64,000 nt of DNA from the NCBI GenBank assembly GCA_947502975.1, contig CANNBV010000002.1, positions 1-64,000 on the forward strand. Reading direction: 5' to 3'. Position numbers and translations under genes: made by a program. This stretch comes from an uncultured Flavobacteriaceae bacterium. Its GTDB lineage: Bacteria > Bacteroidota > Bacteroidia > Flavobacteriales > Flavobacteriaceae. Under the pieces are notes generated by a model. That model had not been told where the DNA came from. It searched no databases and was given only the letters and a program-made list of their open reading frames with translations. Positions 32,878 through 41,698 of this stretch are shown piece by piece. Within the stretch, counting starts at the first letter, position 1. Every line of letters starts with the position of its first letter.

Positions 32878-35250
32878 ATGGAATTACTAATTAAAGGATT
32901 GCCTGCTTTTGGGGTTTTAGCTTTGCTATTTGTATTTATTAAAAGTGCATGGGTAAATAAACAAGACGAAGGAACCGACAAAATGAAAAGGATTGCGAAA
33001 AACATTGCTGATGGAGCAATGTCTTTCCTTAAGGCTGAATACAAAATATTAGCTGTTTTTGTGGTGGCCGTTGCTATCTTATTATTTTTCAAAGGAAGTA
33101 ATGAAGAAGGTTCTAATGGGATGGTAGCAGTATCATTTATTATTGGAGCTATTTGTTCTGCACTTGCTGGTTTTATTGGAATGAAAGTAGCTACTAAAGC
33201 CAATGTAAGAACTACAAGTGCTGCTAGAACATCTCTAGGAAAAGCATTAGAAGTTGCTTTTGCTGGAGGAGCTGTAATGGGACTAGGTGTTGTTGGTCTT
33301 GGTGTTTTAGGTCTTAGTGGATTATTTATGATTTACAGCGGGCAAGGTTGGCAAATCGGTGAAGTATTGAATGTACTTTCTGGTTTCTCTCTTGGAGCGT
33401 CGTCTATTGCATTATTCGCCCGTGTTGGTGGTGGTATCTATACCAAAGCTGCAGATGTTGGAGCAGATTTAGTAGGTAAAGTTGAAGCAGGTATTCCTGA
33501 AGATCACCCATTAAACCCTGCAACTATTGCCGATAATGTTGGTGATAATGTTGGAGATGTTGCTGGTATGGGAGCAGATTTATTTGAGTCTTATGTAGGT
33601 TCAATTATTGGTACAATGGTATTGGGTGCTGCGTTTACTCAAATTCCTGCTTTTGCAAGTTCTTTTGATGGATTAGGAGCCGTTTATTTACCGATGGTAT
33701 TAGCTGCAGTGGGTATTATTATGTCTATTATTGGTACTTTCTTTGTGAAAGTAAAAGATGGTGGAAACCCTCAAACAGCATTAAATATTGGAGAATTTGG
33801 TTCAGCTGGTTTAATGTTGATAGCGTCTTATTTTATTATAAATCAAATATTACCTGAAACTTGGTCTTTTGGTGGAACTGAATTTACATCTATGGGTGTG
33901 TTTTGGGCAGTTGTAGCTGGTTTAGTAGCTGGTCTAGCAGTTGGAAAAGTAACAGAATATTATACAGGAACTGGAACAAAACCTGTGAATTCAATAGTAA
34001 AACAATCTGAAACTGGAGCTGCAACTACAATTATTGCTGGTTTAGGTGTGGGGATGATGTCTACAATGATTCCTATTCTTTTAATAGCTGCTGCGATTTT
34101 AGTATCACACCATTTTGCAGGTTTATATGGAATTGCGATTGCTGCGGTAGGAATGTTAGCGAATACAGGAATTCAATTAGCGGTTGACGCTTATGGGCCA
34201 ATTTCTGATAACGCTGGTGGAATTGCTGAAATGGCAGAATTAGATCCTGAAGTTCGTGAGCGTACAGATAAACTGGATGCTGTTGGTAATACAACTGCAG
34301 CGATTGGAAAAGGATTTGCAATAGCATCTGCTGCGTTAACTGCTTTGGCATTATTTGCTGCGTTTATGCAAACGGCAAATGTAACTGCGATTGATGTGTC
34401 TAAACCAACAGTAATGGCAGGGTTATTAGTAGGTGGGATGTTACCATTTGTGTTTTCTGCCTTGTCTATGAATGCTGTAGGACGTGCTGCAATGGCAATG
34501 ATTGAAGAGGTGCGTCGTCAATTTAGAGACATTCCTAAACTAAAAGCTGCTTTAGAAGTAATGCGTGCTGTAGATTCTGATATGTCTAAAGCTACTGATG
34601 CGCAACGTAAAATATTTGATGAAGCTGATGGTGTAGCAGAATATGATAAGTGTGTTGCGATTTCTACGAAAGCATCTATTAAAGAAATGGTATTGCCAGG
34701 ATTGTTAGCCATTGCAGTACCAGTTGCTGTTGGCTTTATTGGTGGTGCAGAAATGCTAGGAGGTTTATTAGCAGGTGTAACCACTTGTGGTGTGCTTATG
34801 GCAATCTTCCAATCTAATGCTGGTGGTGCTTGGGATAACGCTAAAAAAATGATTGAAGAACAAGGAAGAAAAGGAACAGATGCTCATAAAGCAGCTGTAG
34901 TAGGTGATACTGTAGGAGATCCATTTAAAGATACTTCGGGGCCTTCTTTAAATATATTATTGAAATTAATGTCAGTTGTTGCTTTGGTAATTGCACCAAG
35001 TATCGCTTTATCTGCTGATGCTGTAACAGCTTATATTTCTGATGATAATAATATTGAACAGGTTGAAGTTCAAAAGAACGTAGAAGTAAAGTTAACAGAA
35101 ACTGAAGAAGATGGCATTGTTAAAGCTGTAGTAACTACAGTAATTACTGAAGGTGGAGAGGAGTCTACTACTTACGAAACGATTACAGGAACGAAATCTG
35201 AAGTTGATGCAAAGTTAGAAGCTATTAAAAAAGCCGAGAATGCATCTTAA
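32878..35250 (+). CDS. hppA: Membrane-bound ion-translocating pyrophosphatase
   Basis: The enzyme couples pyrophosphate hydrolysis to proton or sodium export across the inner membrane. The 790-aa product has about sixteen hydrophobic helices and the catalytic loops [56 protein letters not shown] and [35 protein letters not shown] has Ala where potassium-independent enzymes have Lys, so it is probably potassium-dependent. Whether it moves protons or sodium is not settled here. A tail of about 65 residues (residues 725-790), acidic and Thr/Val/Glu-rich, follows the last helix and is not part of the core enzyme. Confidence 0.95.
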   Translation: MELLIKGLPAFGVLALLFVFIKSAWVNKQDEGTDKMKRIAKNIADGAMSFLKAEYKILAVFVVAVAILLFFKGSNEEGSNGMVAVSFIIGAICSALAGFIGMKVATKANVRTTSAARTSLGKALEVAFAGGAVMGLGVVGLGVLGLSGLFMIYSGQGWQIGEVLNVLSGFSLGASSIALFARVGGGIYTKAADVGADLVGKVEAGIPEDHPLNPATIADNVGDNVGDVAGMGADLFESYVGSIIGTMVLGAAFTQIPAFASSFDGLGAVYLPMVLAAVGIIMSIIGTFFVKVKDGGNPQTALNIGEFGSAGLMLIASYFIINQILPETWSFGGTEFTSMGVFWAVVAGLVAGLAVGKVTEYYTGTGTKPVNSIVKQSETGAATTIIAGLGVGMMSTMIPILLIAAAILVSHHFAGLYGIAIAAVGMLANTGIQLAVDAYGPISDNAGGIAEMAELDPEVRERTDKLDAVGNTTAAIGKGFAIASAALTALALFAAFMQTANVTAIDVSKPTVMAGLLVGGMLPFVFSALSMNAVGRAAMAMIEEVRRQFRDIPKLKAALEVMRAVDSDMSKATDAQRKIFDEADGVAEYDKCVAISTKASIKEMVLPGLLAIAVPVAVGFIGGAEMLGGLLAGVTTCGVLMAIFQSNAGGAWDNAKKMIEEQGRKGTDAHKAAVVGDTVGDPFKDTSGPSLNILLKLMSVVALVIAPSIALSADAVTAYISDDNNIEQVEVQKNVEVKLTETEEDGIVKAVVTTVITEGGEESTTYETITGTKSEVDAKLEAIKKAENAS

Positions 35251-35289
35251 ATGAAATACATTCAACTAAACTAAATAAGCCAATTATTG

Positions 35290-35316
35290 AAAGCCACGTG
35301 AAAGCGTGGCTTTTTT
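35290..35316 (+). terminator. Terminator of hppA
   Basis: Arms AAGCCACG and CGTGGCTT enclose TGAAAG and are followed by TTTTGTT. Confidence 0.88.
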
Positions 35317-35354
35317 GTTATATAAATATCGTCACTTTATTAGGATAAACTTCT

Positions 35355-35362
35355 TATCTTTG
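35355..35362 (+). promoter_or_regulatory. -7 box of the alginate lyase gene
   Basis: TATCTTTG matches TAnnTTTG. The -33 region contains TTTATTAG. Transcription should start near 35366-35370, inside the palindrome that follows. Confidence 0.6.
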
Positions 35363-35378
35363 AATTGGTTAACCAATT
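35363..35378. promoter_or_regulatory. Candidate operator of the alginate lyase gene
   Basis: AATTGGTTAACCAATT is a perfect 16-bp palindrome that directly abuts the -7 box and covers the predicted transcription start. It is followed by TGGTTTTCCA (35379-35388), a second imperfect palindrome of the same TGGTT/CCA type. The layout fits a repressor. Binding by a GntR-type regulator is an inference. Confidence 0.5.
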
Positions 35379-35406
35379 TGGTTTTCCAGATATAAATTAG
35401 AATACG

Positions 35407-37149
35407 ATGAAATATTATTTAACAATTATCACTTTGTTTTTACTAATTACTCTACATGGGCAAGTAGTAAATAACAATGCTGAACTTCAAAATGCGATTT
35501 CAAATGCAACTGCAGGGACTATTATTGAGTTAGCAGATGGTACCTGGACAGATGTGCAAATGTCAGTTAATGTAGATGCTACAGAACTTCAACCCTGTAT
35601 CATTAAAGCTCAAAATTCTGGAAGTGTGTTTTTTGAAGGACGTTCAAATATTAGTATGGGAGGGTCTTACATTATTTTTGAAGGCGTTATTTTTCAGAAT
35701 GCTTCTGGACTTATTTCGAGTGGAGGAAGAATAGAACCCGTTATTGAATTTAGAGATACTAGCAATAACGATTGTGTACATTGTGTTGTTAGAAATGTGA
35801 AAATTGATTCATATAATGGTACGGTAAGTCAAGAAGAAGATGTTTTTAAATGGGTTATTATTTATGGTGAATACAATGAAGTTAGTTATTGTTCATTTAT
35901 AGGAAAAACAGGCGTAGGCAGTATTATTAATGATAATCATAATAACTCAACTCCAGATTATTCTAAAATACATCACAACTATTTTGCAGACAGAGTTCCT
36001 GTAAATAACGATGTTAACGGATTAAATGATCAAGATGCAATACGAATTGGTGTAAGTACTACTTCGCTCTCAGATTCGTTTACAGAAGTTTATGATAATT
36101 TCTTTAATAATTGGTCTGGAGAAGTAGAAATCATTTCAAATAAAAGTGGAAGTAATAAATATTATAACAATACTTTTAGAGATTATCAAGGGACCTTGAC
36201 TTTAAGACATGGTAATAATACAGAAGTATTTAATAATTTTTTCTTTGGAAATAACAATACTTTTTCTGGCGGTGTAAGAGTTATTGGAGAAGGCCATAAA
36301 GTATATAATAATTATTTTGAAGGGCTTAGGTATAGAAAACCAAATGGGTCAGGTTCTAATACAACTGGAGCTTTAAATGTTATGAATGGTTTAGAAAATT
36401 CTCCTTTAAGTGGATATTATCAAGTTAAAAATGTACAAATTGTAAATAATACACTTGTCAATTGTGATTTGGGCATTAGAATTGGAACTAGTTTGAGTGG
36501 AGCGACCCTAGCACCAGAAAATTTAGTAGTTGCTAACAACATTATTTTAGATTCTGATATTAATGCGTTTCAAATACTCACTGCGCCAACAGGAGCCTCA
36601 AGCTATGAAGGTAACATTACACAAAATGGAAGTTGGGATTTAACTAATGGTGTTAATTCAAACCAAACTGTAGCTTCAGGGTTGTTAACCAGTGGGAGCG
36701 ATTTTTATAGATTAGCATCAGGAAGCCCAGCAATTAATGCTGGTGTAGGTTCATATTCATTTTTAACTAAAGATATTTTGTACGGAGATAGAGAAGTGAA
36801 TTTTGATGCAGGTGCTGAAGAATTTGATGCTGGTGGTGCATTTGGTCCTTACGAGTTAGCAGATGTTGGATTGGCAATTGGGTTTGGAGCTTTAAACGCA
36901 TTGTCGGTTAGTGATATAAACCTAAATAAAAACACTATTAAACTTTACCCATCACCAAGTACTGGGAAATTCACAATTTCAAATAAAGCAGATGTTATTG
37001 GAGAAATTAAAATATTTGATACAAGAGGAAAACTACTTCATATCGAATATTCAGAACTAAAAAAAGTTGAAATAGATATCAGTTTTTTTTCAAAAGGTGT
37101 ATATATTTTAAAAACAAAAGAATTAGTTAATCGTATTGTGTTACACTAA
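35407..37149 (+). CDS. Secreted PL6-family polysaccharide lyase (probable alginate lyase) with type IX sorting domain
   Basis: The 580-aa product has a signal peptide (MKYYLTIITLFLLITLHGQ) and a right-handed beta-helix of the chondroitinase-B/alginate-lyase fold: NNNAELQNAISNATAGTIIE, LADGTW, IIFEGVIFQNASG, then repeated strands such as IVNNTLVNCDLGIRIGTSL. It most likely cleaves alginate by beta-elimination; a related uronate polymer is possible. Residues about 500-580 are a T9SS C-terminal sorting domain (LYPSPSTGKFTISNKADVIG and a final NRIVLH). No SusCD pair is next to it, so it is an isolated lyase gene with its own promoter. Confidence 0.88.
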   Translation: MKYYLTIITLFLLITLHGQVVNNNAELQNAISNATAGTIIELADGTWTDVQMSVNVDATELQPCIIKAQNSGSVFFEGRSNISMGGSYIIFEGVIFQNASGLISSGGRIEPVIEFRDTSNNDCVHCVVRNVKIDSYNGTVSQEEDVFKWVIIYGEYNEVSYCSFIGKTGVGSIINDNHNNSTPDYSKIHHNYFADRVPVNNDVNGLNDQDAIRIGVSTTSLSDSFTEVYDNFFNNWSGEVEIISNKSGSNKYYNNTFRDYQGTLTLRHGNNTEVFNNFFFGNNNTFSGGVRVIGEGHKVYNNYFEGLRYRKPNGSGSNTTGALNVMNGLENSPLSGYYQVKNVQIVNNTLVNCDLGIRIGTSLSGATLAPENLVVANNIILDSDINAFQILTAPTGASSYEGNITQNGSWDLTNGVNSNQTVASGLLTSGSDFYRLASGSPAINAGVGSYSFLTKDILYGDREVNFDAGAEEFDAGGAFGPYELADVGLAIGFGALNALSVSDINLNKNTIKLYPSPSTGKFTISNKADVIGEIKIFDTRGKLLHIEYSELKKVEIDISFFSKGVYILKTKELVNRIVLH

Positions 37150-38639
37150 ACTTTAAACCAATGTTTTATAATTTCTTTTTCTGTTGAAGTATTACTTTTA
37201 TGGACATACTCATTTTTAATAGCATCATAATTATAGTCATGTTTCCAATTTTCATGATGCTGTGCAACTTGTGATATTGCATCACAAATAAAATTAATAT
37301 CCTCATCACGCATTGTTGGATGAATAGACATGCGAATCCATCCTGGACGCTCAATTAAGCAACCTTCTAATATTTTTTCTTCGATGGATTTAGAAGTAGG
37401 TTCGTCAACATTTAATAAGTAATGCCCATAGGTTCCAGCGCATGAGCATCCGCCTCGGGTTTGTATACCAAACTTATCATTTAATAGTTTCACTATGAGA
37501 TTATAATGGACATTTTCTATATAAAATGAAAATACGCCAAGTCTGTCTTTATGTTCGGGTGCTAATATTTTTAAGTTTTCAATTTTAGAAAGTTTATCGA
37601 AAACAATGGTATTTAATTGATGTTCTCTCTCTAAAATACGTTGCACTCCCATGTCTTCTTTTAGTTTTATAGAAAGCGCTATCCTTATGGCTTGCAAGAA
37701 CCCAGGAGTACCACCATCTTCTCGGGTCTCAATGTCATCGATATAATCATGATCACCCCAAGGGTTTGTATAATTTACGGTGCCTCCTCCTGGATTGTCT
37801 GGTACTAAATTCTTGTATAATTTTTTATTAAATATAAGCACACCAGATGCTCCTGGTCCTCCTAAAAACTTATGTGGTGAAAAGGTAATGGCATCTAAAT
37901 ACTTCTCGTTATCTTTAGGATGCATATCAATGTCGACATAGGGTGCAGAACAAGCGAAGTCAACGAAGCAAAGTCCATTGTTTTGATGCATCACTTTCGC
38001 TACATCATGGTAATTGGTTTGTATACCTGTAACGTTGGAGCATCCCGTGATTGCCGCAATTTTAATAGGAATATCTTTATGTTCATGTAATAAGGCTTCA
38101 AGCTTGATCAAACATGGCAGTCCCTGATCATTCGATGGGATTACCTTAACTCTTGCAATGGTCTCCAACCATGATGTTTGATTGGAATGATGCTCCATAT
38201 GAGATACAAAAATAATAGGGCGTTTTTCCTCTGGAACTGTCGTATTATCTTTTAAGTTCTCACAAAGTTTAAGTCCTAAAATGCGTTGAAACTTATTTAT
38301 CGCCCCAGTCATTCCTGTTCCAACGGTTATTAAGATATCATTTTTTGAAGCGTTTACATGCTCTTTAATAATGCTTCTTGCATCATGGTAAGCTTGTGTC
38401 ATTATGCTACCAGTTATTGAAGTTTCGGTATGTGTATTAGCCACATATGGGCCTATGATATTGCTAATTTTGTCTTCAATAGGTTTGTAGAGTCTTCCGC
38501 TAGCCGTCCAATCTGCATAGATTATTTTTTTTCTGCCATAAGGCGATTCAAAATATGAATCAATACCAACAATATTGTTTCGAAATGTTTCGAAATATTT
38601 TTCTAAATCTGTTGGTATTTTGTTAATTGAATCAATCAT
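37146..38639 (-). CDS. Class V aminotransferase-fold (cysteine desulfurase-like) PLP enzyme
   Basis: The 497-aa product has the fold-type I layout: YADWTASGRLYKPIEDKI at the N-terminus, TVGTGMTGAINKFQ for phosphate binding, SHMEHHSNQTSWLE, FVDFACSAPYVDIDMHP, and the PLP lysine in TFSPHKFLGGPGASGVLIF. In place of the desulfurase active-site loop it has TRGGCSCAGTYGHYLL, which keeps cysteines. It is longer than SufS/IscS (about 405 aa) by a C-terminal region of about 60 residues. Its substrate is not known; a desulfurase activity is possible. The stop overlaps that of the lyase gene by 4 bp. Confidence 0.85.
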   Translation of the reverse strand: MIDSINKIPTDLEKYFETFRNNIVGIDSYFESPYGRKKIIYADWTASGRLYKPIEDKISNIIGPYVANTHTETSITGSIMTQAYHDARSIIKEHVNASKNDILITVGTGMTGAINKFQRILGLKLCENLKDNTTVPEEKRPIIFVSHMEHHSNQTSWLETIARVKVIPSNDQGLPCLIKLEALLHEHKDIPIKIAAITGCSNVTGIQTNYHDVAKVMHQNNGLCFVDFACSAPYVDIDMHPKDNEKYLDAITFSPHKFLGGPGASGVLIFNKKLYKNLVPDNPGGGTVNYTNPWGDHDYIDDIETREDGGTPGFLQAIRIALSIKLKEDMGVQRILEREHQLNTIVFDKLSKIENLKILAPEHKDRLGVFSFYIENVHYNLIVKLLNDKFGIQTRGGCSCAGTYGHYLLNVDEPTSKSIEEKILEGCLIERPGWIRMSIHPTMRDEDINFICDAISQVAQHHENWKHDYNYDAIKNEYVHKSNTSTEKEIIKHWFKV

Positions 38640-38654
38640 AACACTAGTATCTAA

Positions 38655-40646
38655 CTATCGGCTGGCATTATATACTTCTAGCCCCTTTTGTAAAAAATTA
38701 GCATATTCGTCTTCGTCGGGTGTATATCCAACAGGTTTATTTAAAACCTTACTAGTGTTAGGATTGTAGAGTACGTAATATGGTTGTGAATTAGACTTAA
38801 AAAACTGTGTTTGAAAATTTGCCCATTTGTGACCATAGTTTTTAAGTAATCTAGTGCCTCCATTTATCCTGTTTACTTCTACTTTTTGTTCATCAGGAAG
38901 GTCTTTCTTATCATCAACATATAAAGAAATCAGAACATATTCATTTCTAAGATAGTTGTCAATTTCCTCTAAGGGCCAAACATGTTCTTCCATTTTTCTG
39001 CAATTTACACAGGCATAACCCGTAAAATCAATCATAATAGGTTTGTTAACAGATTTAGCGTAAGCAATACCTTCTTTTAAATCTTTAAAGACTTTTAAAT
39101 CACCTGTAGATTCACTGGGATGTAACCAACTATACCAGCCAGGAGGAGCTAAACCACTTAGTAATGTAAGAGGTATGTATGAATTAGTTTCCTTATCAAC
39201 CCTAAACCCTGAAGCTAGATAAATAACAAACGATGCAACGAGTATACCTCCAGCAATTCTAGGGAAAGTTAATTTTTTGATAGGTGAATCATGAGGGAAT
39301 TTAATTTTACCAAACAGGTAAAGTGCTAGCCCAATGAAAATAATAATCCAGATAATTAAAAATGGTTCAAGTTTTAGTATGCCCCAACGCTTTACCATAT
39401 CCGCATTCGATAAGAATTTAAAGGCTAATGCTAGTTCTAAAAATCCTAAGATTACTTTAGTAGTATTCAACCAACCGCCAGATTTTGGCAAAGCGTTCAT
39501 CATATTAGGAAACATAGCGAAAATAGCAAAAGGTAAACCTAATGATACACCAAAACCAGCCATGCCAGCAGTAAGTTGCCATGCGCCACCATCAGAGGAT
39601 AATGAACCTGCCAGTAATGATCCTAAAATTGGACCAGTACAAGAAAATGATACAATAGCCAAGGTTAGTGCCATAAAGAAAATACCAACTATGCCACCAG
39701 CATTTTCACCCTGTGTGGTGGTGGTTGTCCAACTTGCAGGTAACGTTAATTCGTAGTATCCGAAGAAAGAAAAAGCGAAAAATACAAATACAGCGAAAAA
39801 GATAATATTCAACCATATGTTAGTTGATATCTCATTTAAAATATCTGGATTTACAGAATCTAAAAGATGAAATGGTATGCTTAGAATTAAGTAAACCATC
39901 AGAATAAAGAAACCGTAAAGTATGGCTTTTGATACTCCAGAGCCTGAATTTGTATCTCCTTTTTTTGTAAAAAAACTAACAGTTAGAGGTATCATTGGGA
40001 ATACACAAGGTGTTAGAAGAGCCAATAAGCCACCTAAAAAACCAAGAGCAAAAATAGTCCACAATGATTTTTTCTCAATAGATCCACTCTCTATAAGCTC
40101 AACATCTTCAGGGTTCATACCATATAACATAGTGTTTATGTTGTGATTGTCTATTTTACCTTGACTAGTGATGTTTTCATTTTTAGAAGAATTATTTTCA
40201 GAAAAATTAAAGACCAAATCAATTTCATTAGGCGGTAAACATCTGGTATCATCACACACCATAAACTCCACTAGAGCTTTAATTGATGAGATATCTTCAG
40301 AAATTTTAACTGTTTGTTTAAATGAAGCAGAGTTTTCAAAAAACTTAATCTTCATTCCAAAAACTGGGTCGTCTATAGTATGCCCTTCTTCTTCAGAAGT
40401 TTCTCCAACAATTTCAAATTCGCTATTGCTCTCACTGCCATAAGTAAACGTAGTAGGAATAGGACCGTCTTCTGGTACATTTTGCGAGTATAAATGCCAA
40501 CCCTTTTCAATAGAGGCCTTGCTTATTAGTATATACTCAGTATCTGAGATTTTTTCTACAGAAGTTGTCCATTTAACTGGATCAAGTATTTGGGAATACC
40601 CGTTTGTAACGGCTATGAAAGCAAAAAGGAAAAACAATTTTTTCAT
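38655..40646 (-). CDS. dsbD: DsbD-like thiol:disulfide interchange protein
   Basis: The 663-aa product carries electrons from the cytoplasm to the periplasm. A signal peptide precedes a DsbD-alpha-like domain with FMVCDDTRCLPP near residue 130. The centre is a CcdA-like eight-helix region (LWTIFALGFLGGLLALLTPC and SFSCTGPILGSLLAGSLSSD, each with one reactive Cys). The C-terminal thioredoxin domain has the pair Cys-Val-Asn-Cys in FTGYACVNCRKMEEHVWP. All three parts of DsbD are therefore present. It is 15 bp upstream of the aminotransferase gene on the same strand. Confidence 0.92.
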   Translation of the reverse strand: MKKLFFLFAFIAVTNGYSQILDPVKWTTSVEKISDTEYILISKASIEKGWHLYSQNVPEDGPIPTTFTYGSESNSEFEIVGETSEEEGHTIDDPVFGMKIKFFENSASFKQTVKISEDISSIKALVEFMVCDDTRCLPPNEIDLVFNFSENNSSKNENITSQGKIDNHNINTMLYGMNPEDVELIESGSIEKKSLWTIFALGFLGGLLALLTPCVFPMIPLTVSFFTKKGDTNSGSGVSKAILYGFFILMVYLILSIPFHLLDSVNPDILNEISTNIWLNIIFFAVFVFFAFSFFGYYELTLPASWTTTTTQGENAGGIVGIFFMALTLAIVSFSCTGPILGSLLAGSLSSDGGAWQLTAGMAGFGVSLGLPFAIFAMFPNMMNALPKSGGWLNTTKVILGFLELALAFKFLSNADMVKRWGILKLEPFLIIWIIIFIGLALYLFGKIKFPHDSPIKKLTFPRIAGGILVASFVIYLASGFRVDKETNSYIPLTLLSGLAPPGWYSWLHPSESTGDLKVFKDLKEGIAYAKSVNKPIMIDFTGYACVNCRKMEEHVWPLEEIDNYLRNEYVLISLYVDDKKDLPDEQKVEVNRINGGTRLLKNYGHKWANFQTQFFKSNSQPYYVLYNPNTSKVLNKPVGYTPDEDEYANFLQKGLEVYNASR

Positions 40647-40943
40647 TAAATCAATTTTAAGGAAAGTGCAATAAAGATATTTAATTTTTATTCATTGCTA
40701 CTTTTGTTACATGTATTATAGTCGTGTAAATGACCTCAAAAATACGATTAACCCTTACTAAGGAAATGTTAAATATTTAGTTTTTTAAAAACCAATTAAG
40801 ATTAATCTAAAAATGAAAGTTGAAAAAGTTCCATATTTCAAAATATAACAAAAGTGTTCTTTTTTTGTGTTAAAAAATAGATTTATACATTCATTTAAGT
40901 GTCAATAGCCTAAATTTATACTGAGTCTTTATGATAATATCGC
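40647..40943. other. AT-rich divergent intergenic region
   Basis: It lies between dsbD (minus) and the TonB receptor operon (plus) and should hold both promoters. TAAATTTA at 40911-40918, one base from the -7 consensus, may serve the plus-strand operon. No gene or RNA is visible. Confidence 0.5.
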
Positions 40944-41690
40944 ATGAAATATACCCATCTTCTTTTTTTACTATTTCTATTTTATATAAGTATTAGTTTT
41001 TCTCAAGAAGATTCGAAAACCTCTAGTTATTACAGTGTGTTTGATGCCTATACCGCATATGAAAACAAAGGTGTTTTTAATGGTTTAGAACATATAGATG
41101 AGTTTCCTGAAATGCCTTTAAAAGCAGAATCAAATCATAAGTTTTATGGTGCTTTTAATTTTTCAAAAGGCTATGTTTTATACAATGGACAGCCTTACTA
41201 TAACTTAAAAATGAAATATAACCTTTTGCATGATCTAGTTCTTTTGCAATTCACCAATAAAAAAGTGAATCAGGTAAAACTCAGTTCAGGATTAATAAGT
41301 GAATTTGTTTTACTCGAGGGTAAGTTTGTTAGGTTAGAAAACAATAAAGTTTTAAAGCCTTACTACAAAAATGGATTTTTTAAAGAAGCATTCAGTGGGA
41401 ATGCCTTTTCTTTATTTGTAAAATATGATAAGGAAAAATTAGAAGATTTTCGAAATAGAAAAGTGTATTACAGGTTTCTTATGCATCAGTTTTATTTTTT
41501 GAAATATCAGGATAGCTTTCATAAAATAAATTCAAAAAGAGATATTATAAAATTATTACCCAATTTAGAAAAACCAATCAAGCGTTTTTTTAAGAAAAGT
41601 CCAAAGTTATTTCGAAAAAATAAGGAGTTATTTCTAGCTAATCTATTTAGAGATTTAGATGGGATTAGTAAACAATCCATAAAAAATTAA
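40944..41690 (+). CDS. Secreted protein of unknown function, first gene of a TonB receptor operon
   Basis: The 248-aa product has a signal peptide (MKYTHLLFLLFLFYISISFS) and no membrane segment after it. The body has many aromatic and basic residues (YYRFLMHQFYFLKYQDSFH) and the last third is strongly basic (PIKRFFKKSPKLFRKNKELF). No known domain is recognised. It is 8 bp upstream of the TonB receptor gene and transcribed with it, so a supporting role in that system is inferred. Confidence 0.8.
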   Translation: MKYTHLLFLLFLFYISISFSQEDSKTSSYYSVFDAYTAYENKGVFNGLEHIDEFPEMPLKAESNHKFYGAFNFSKGYVLYNGQPYYNLKMKYNLLHDLVLLQFTNKKVNQVKLSSGLISEFVLLEGKFVRLENNKVLKPYYKNGFFKEAFSGNAFSLFVKYDKEKLEDFRNRKVYYRFLMHQFYFLKYQDSFHKINSKRDIIKLLPNLEKPIKRFFKKSPKLFRKNKELFLANLFRDLDGISKQSIKN

Positions 41691-41698
41691 TAGTTGAA

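Noticed and set aside
37146-40646. Polysaccharide utilisation locus around the PL6 lyase
   Set aside because: The neighbours are an aminotransferase, a DsbD-like protein and a pyrophosphatase. No SusC/SusD, sulfatase or other glycan enzyme is adjacent.
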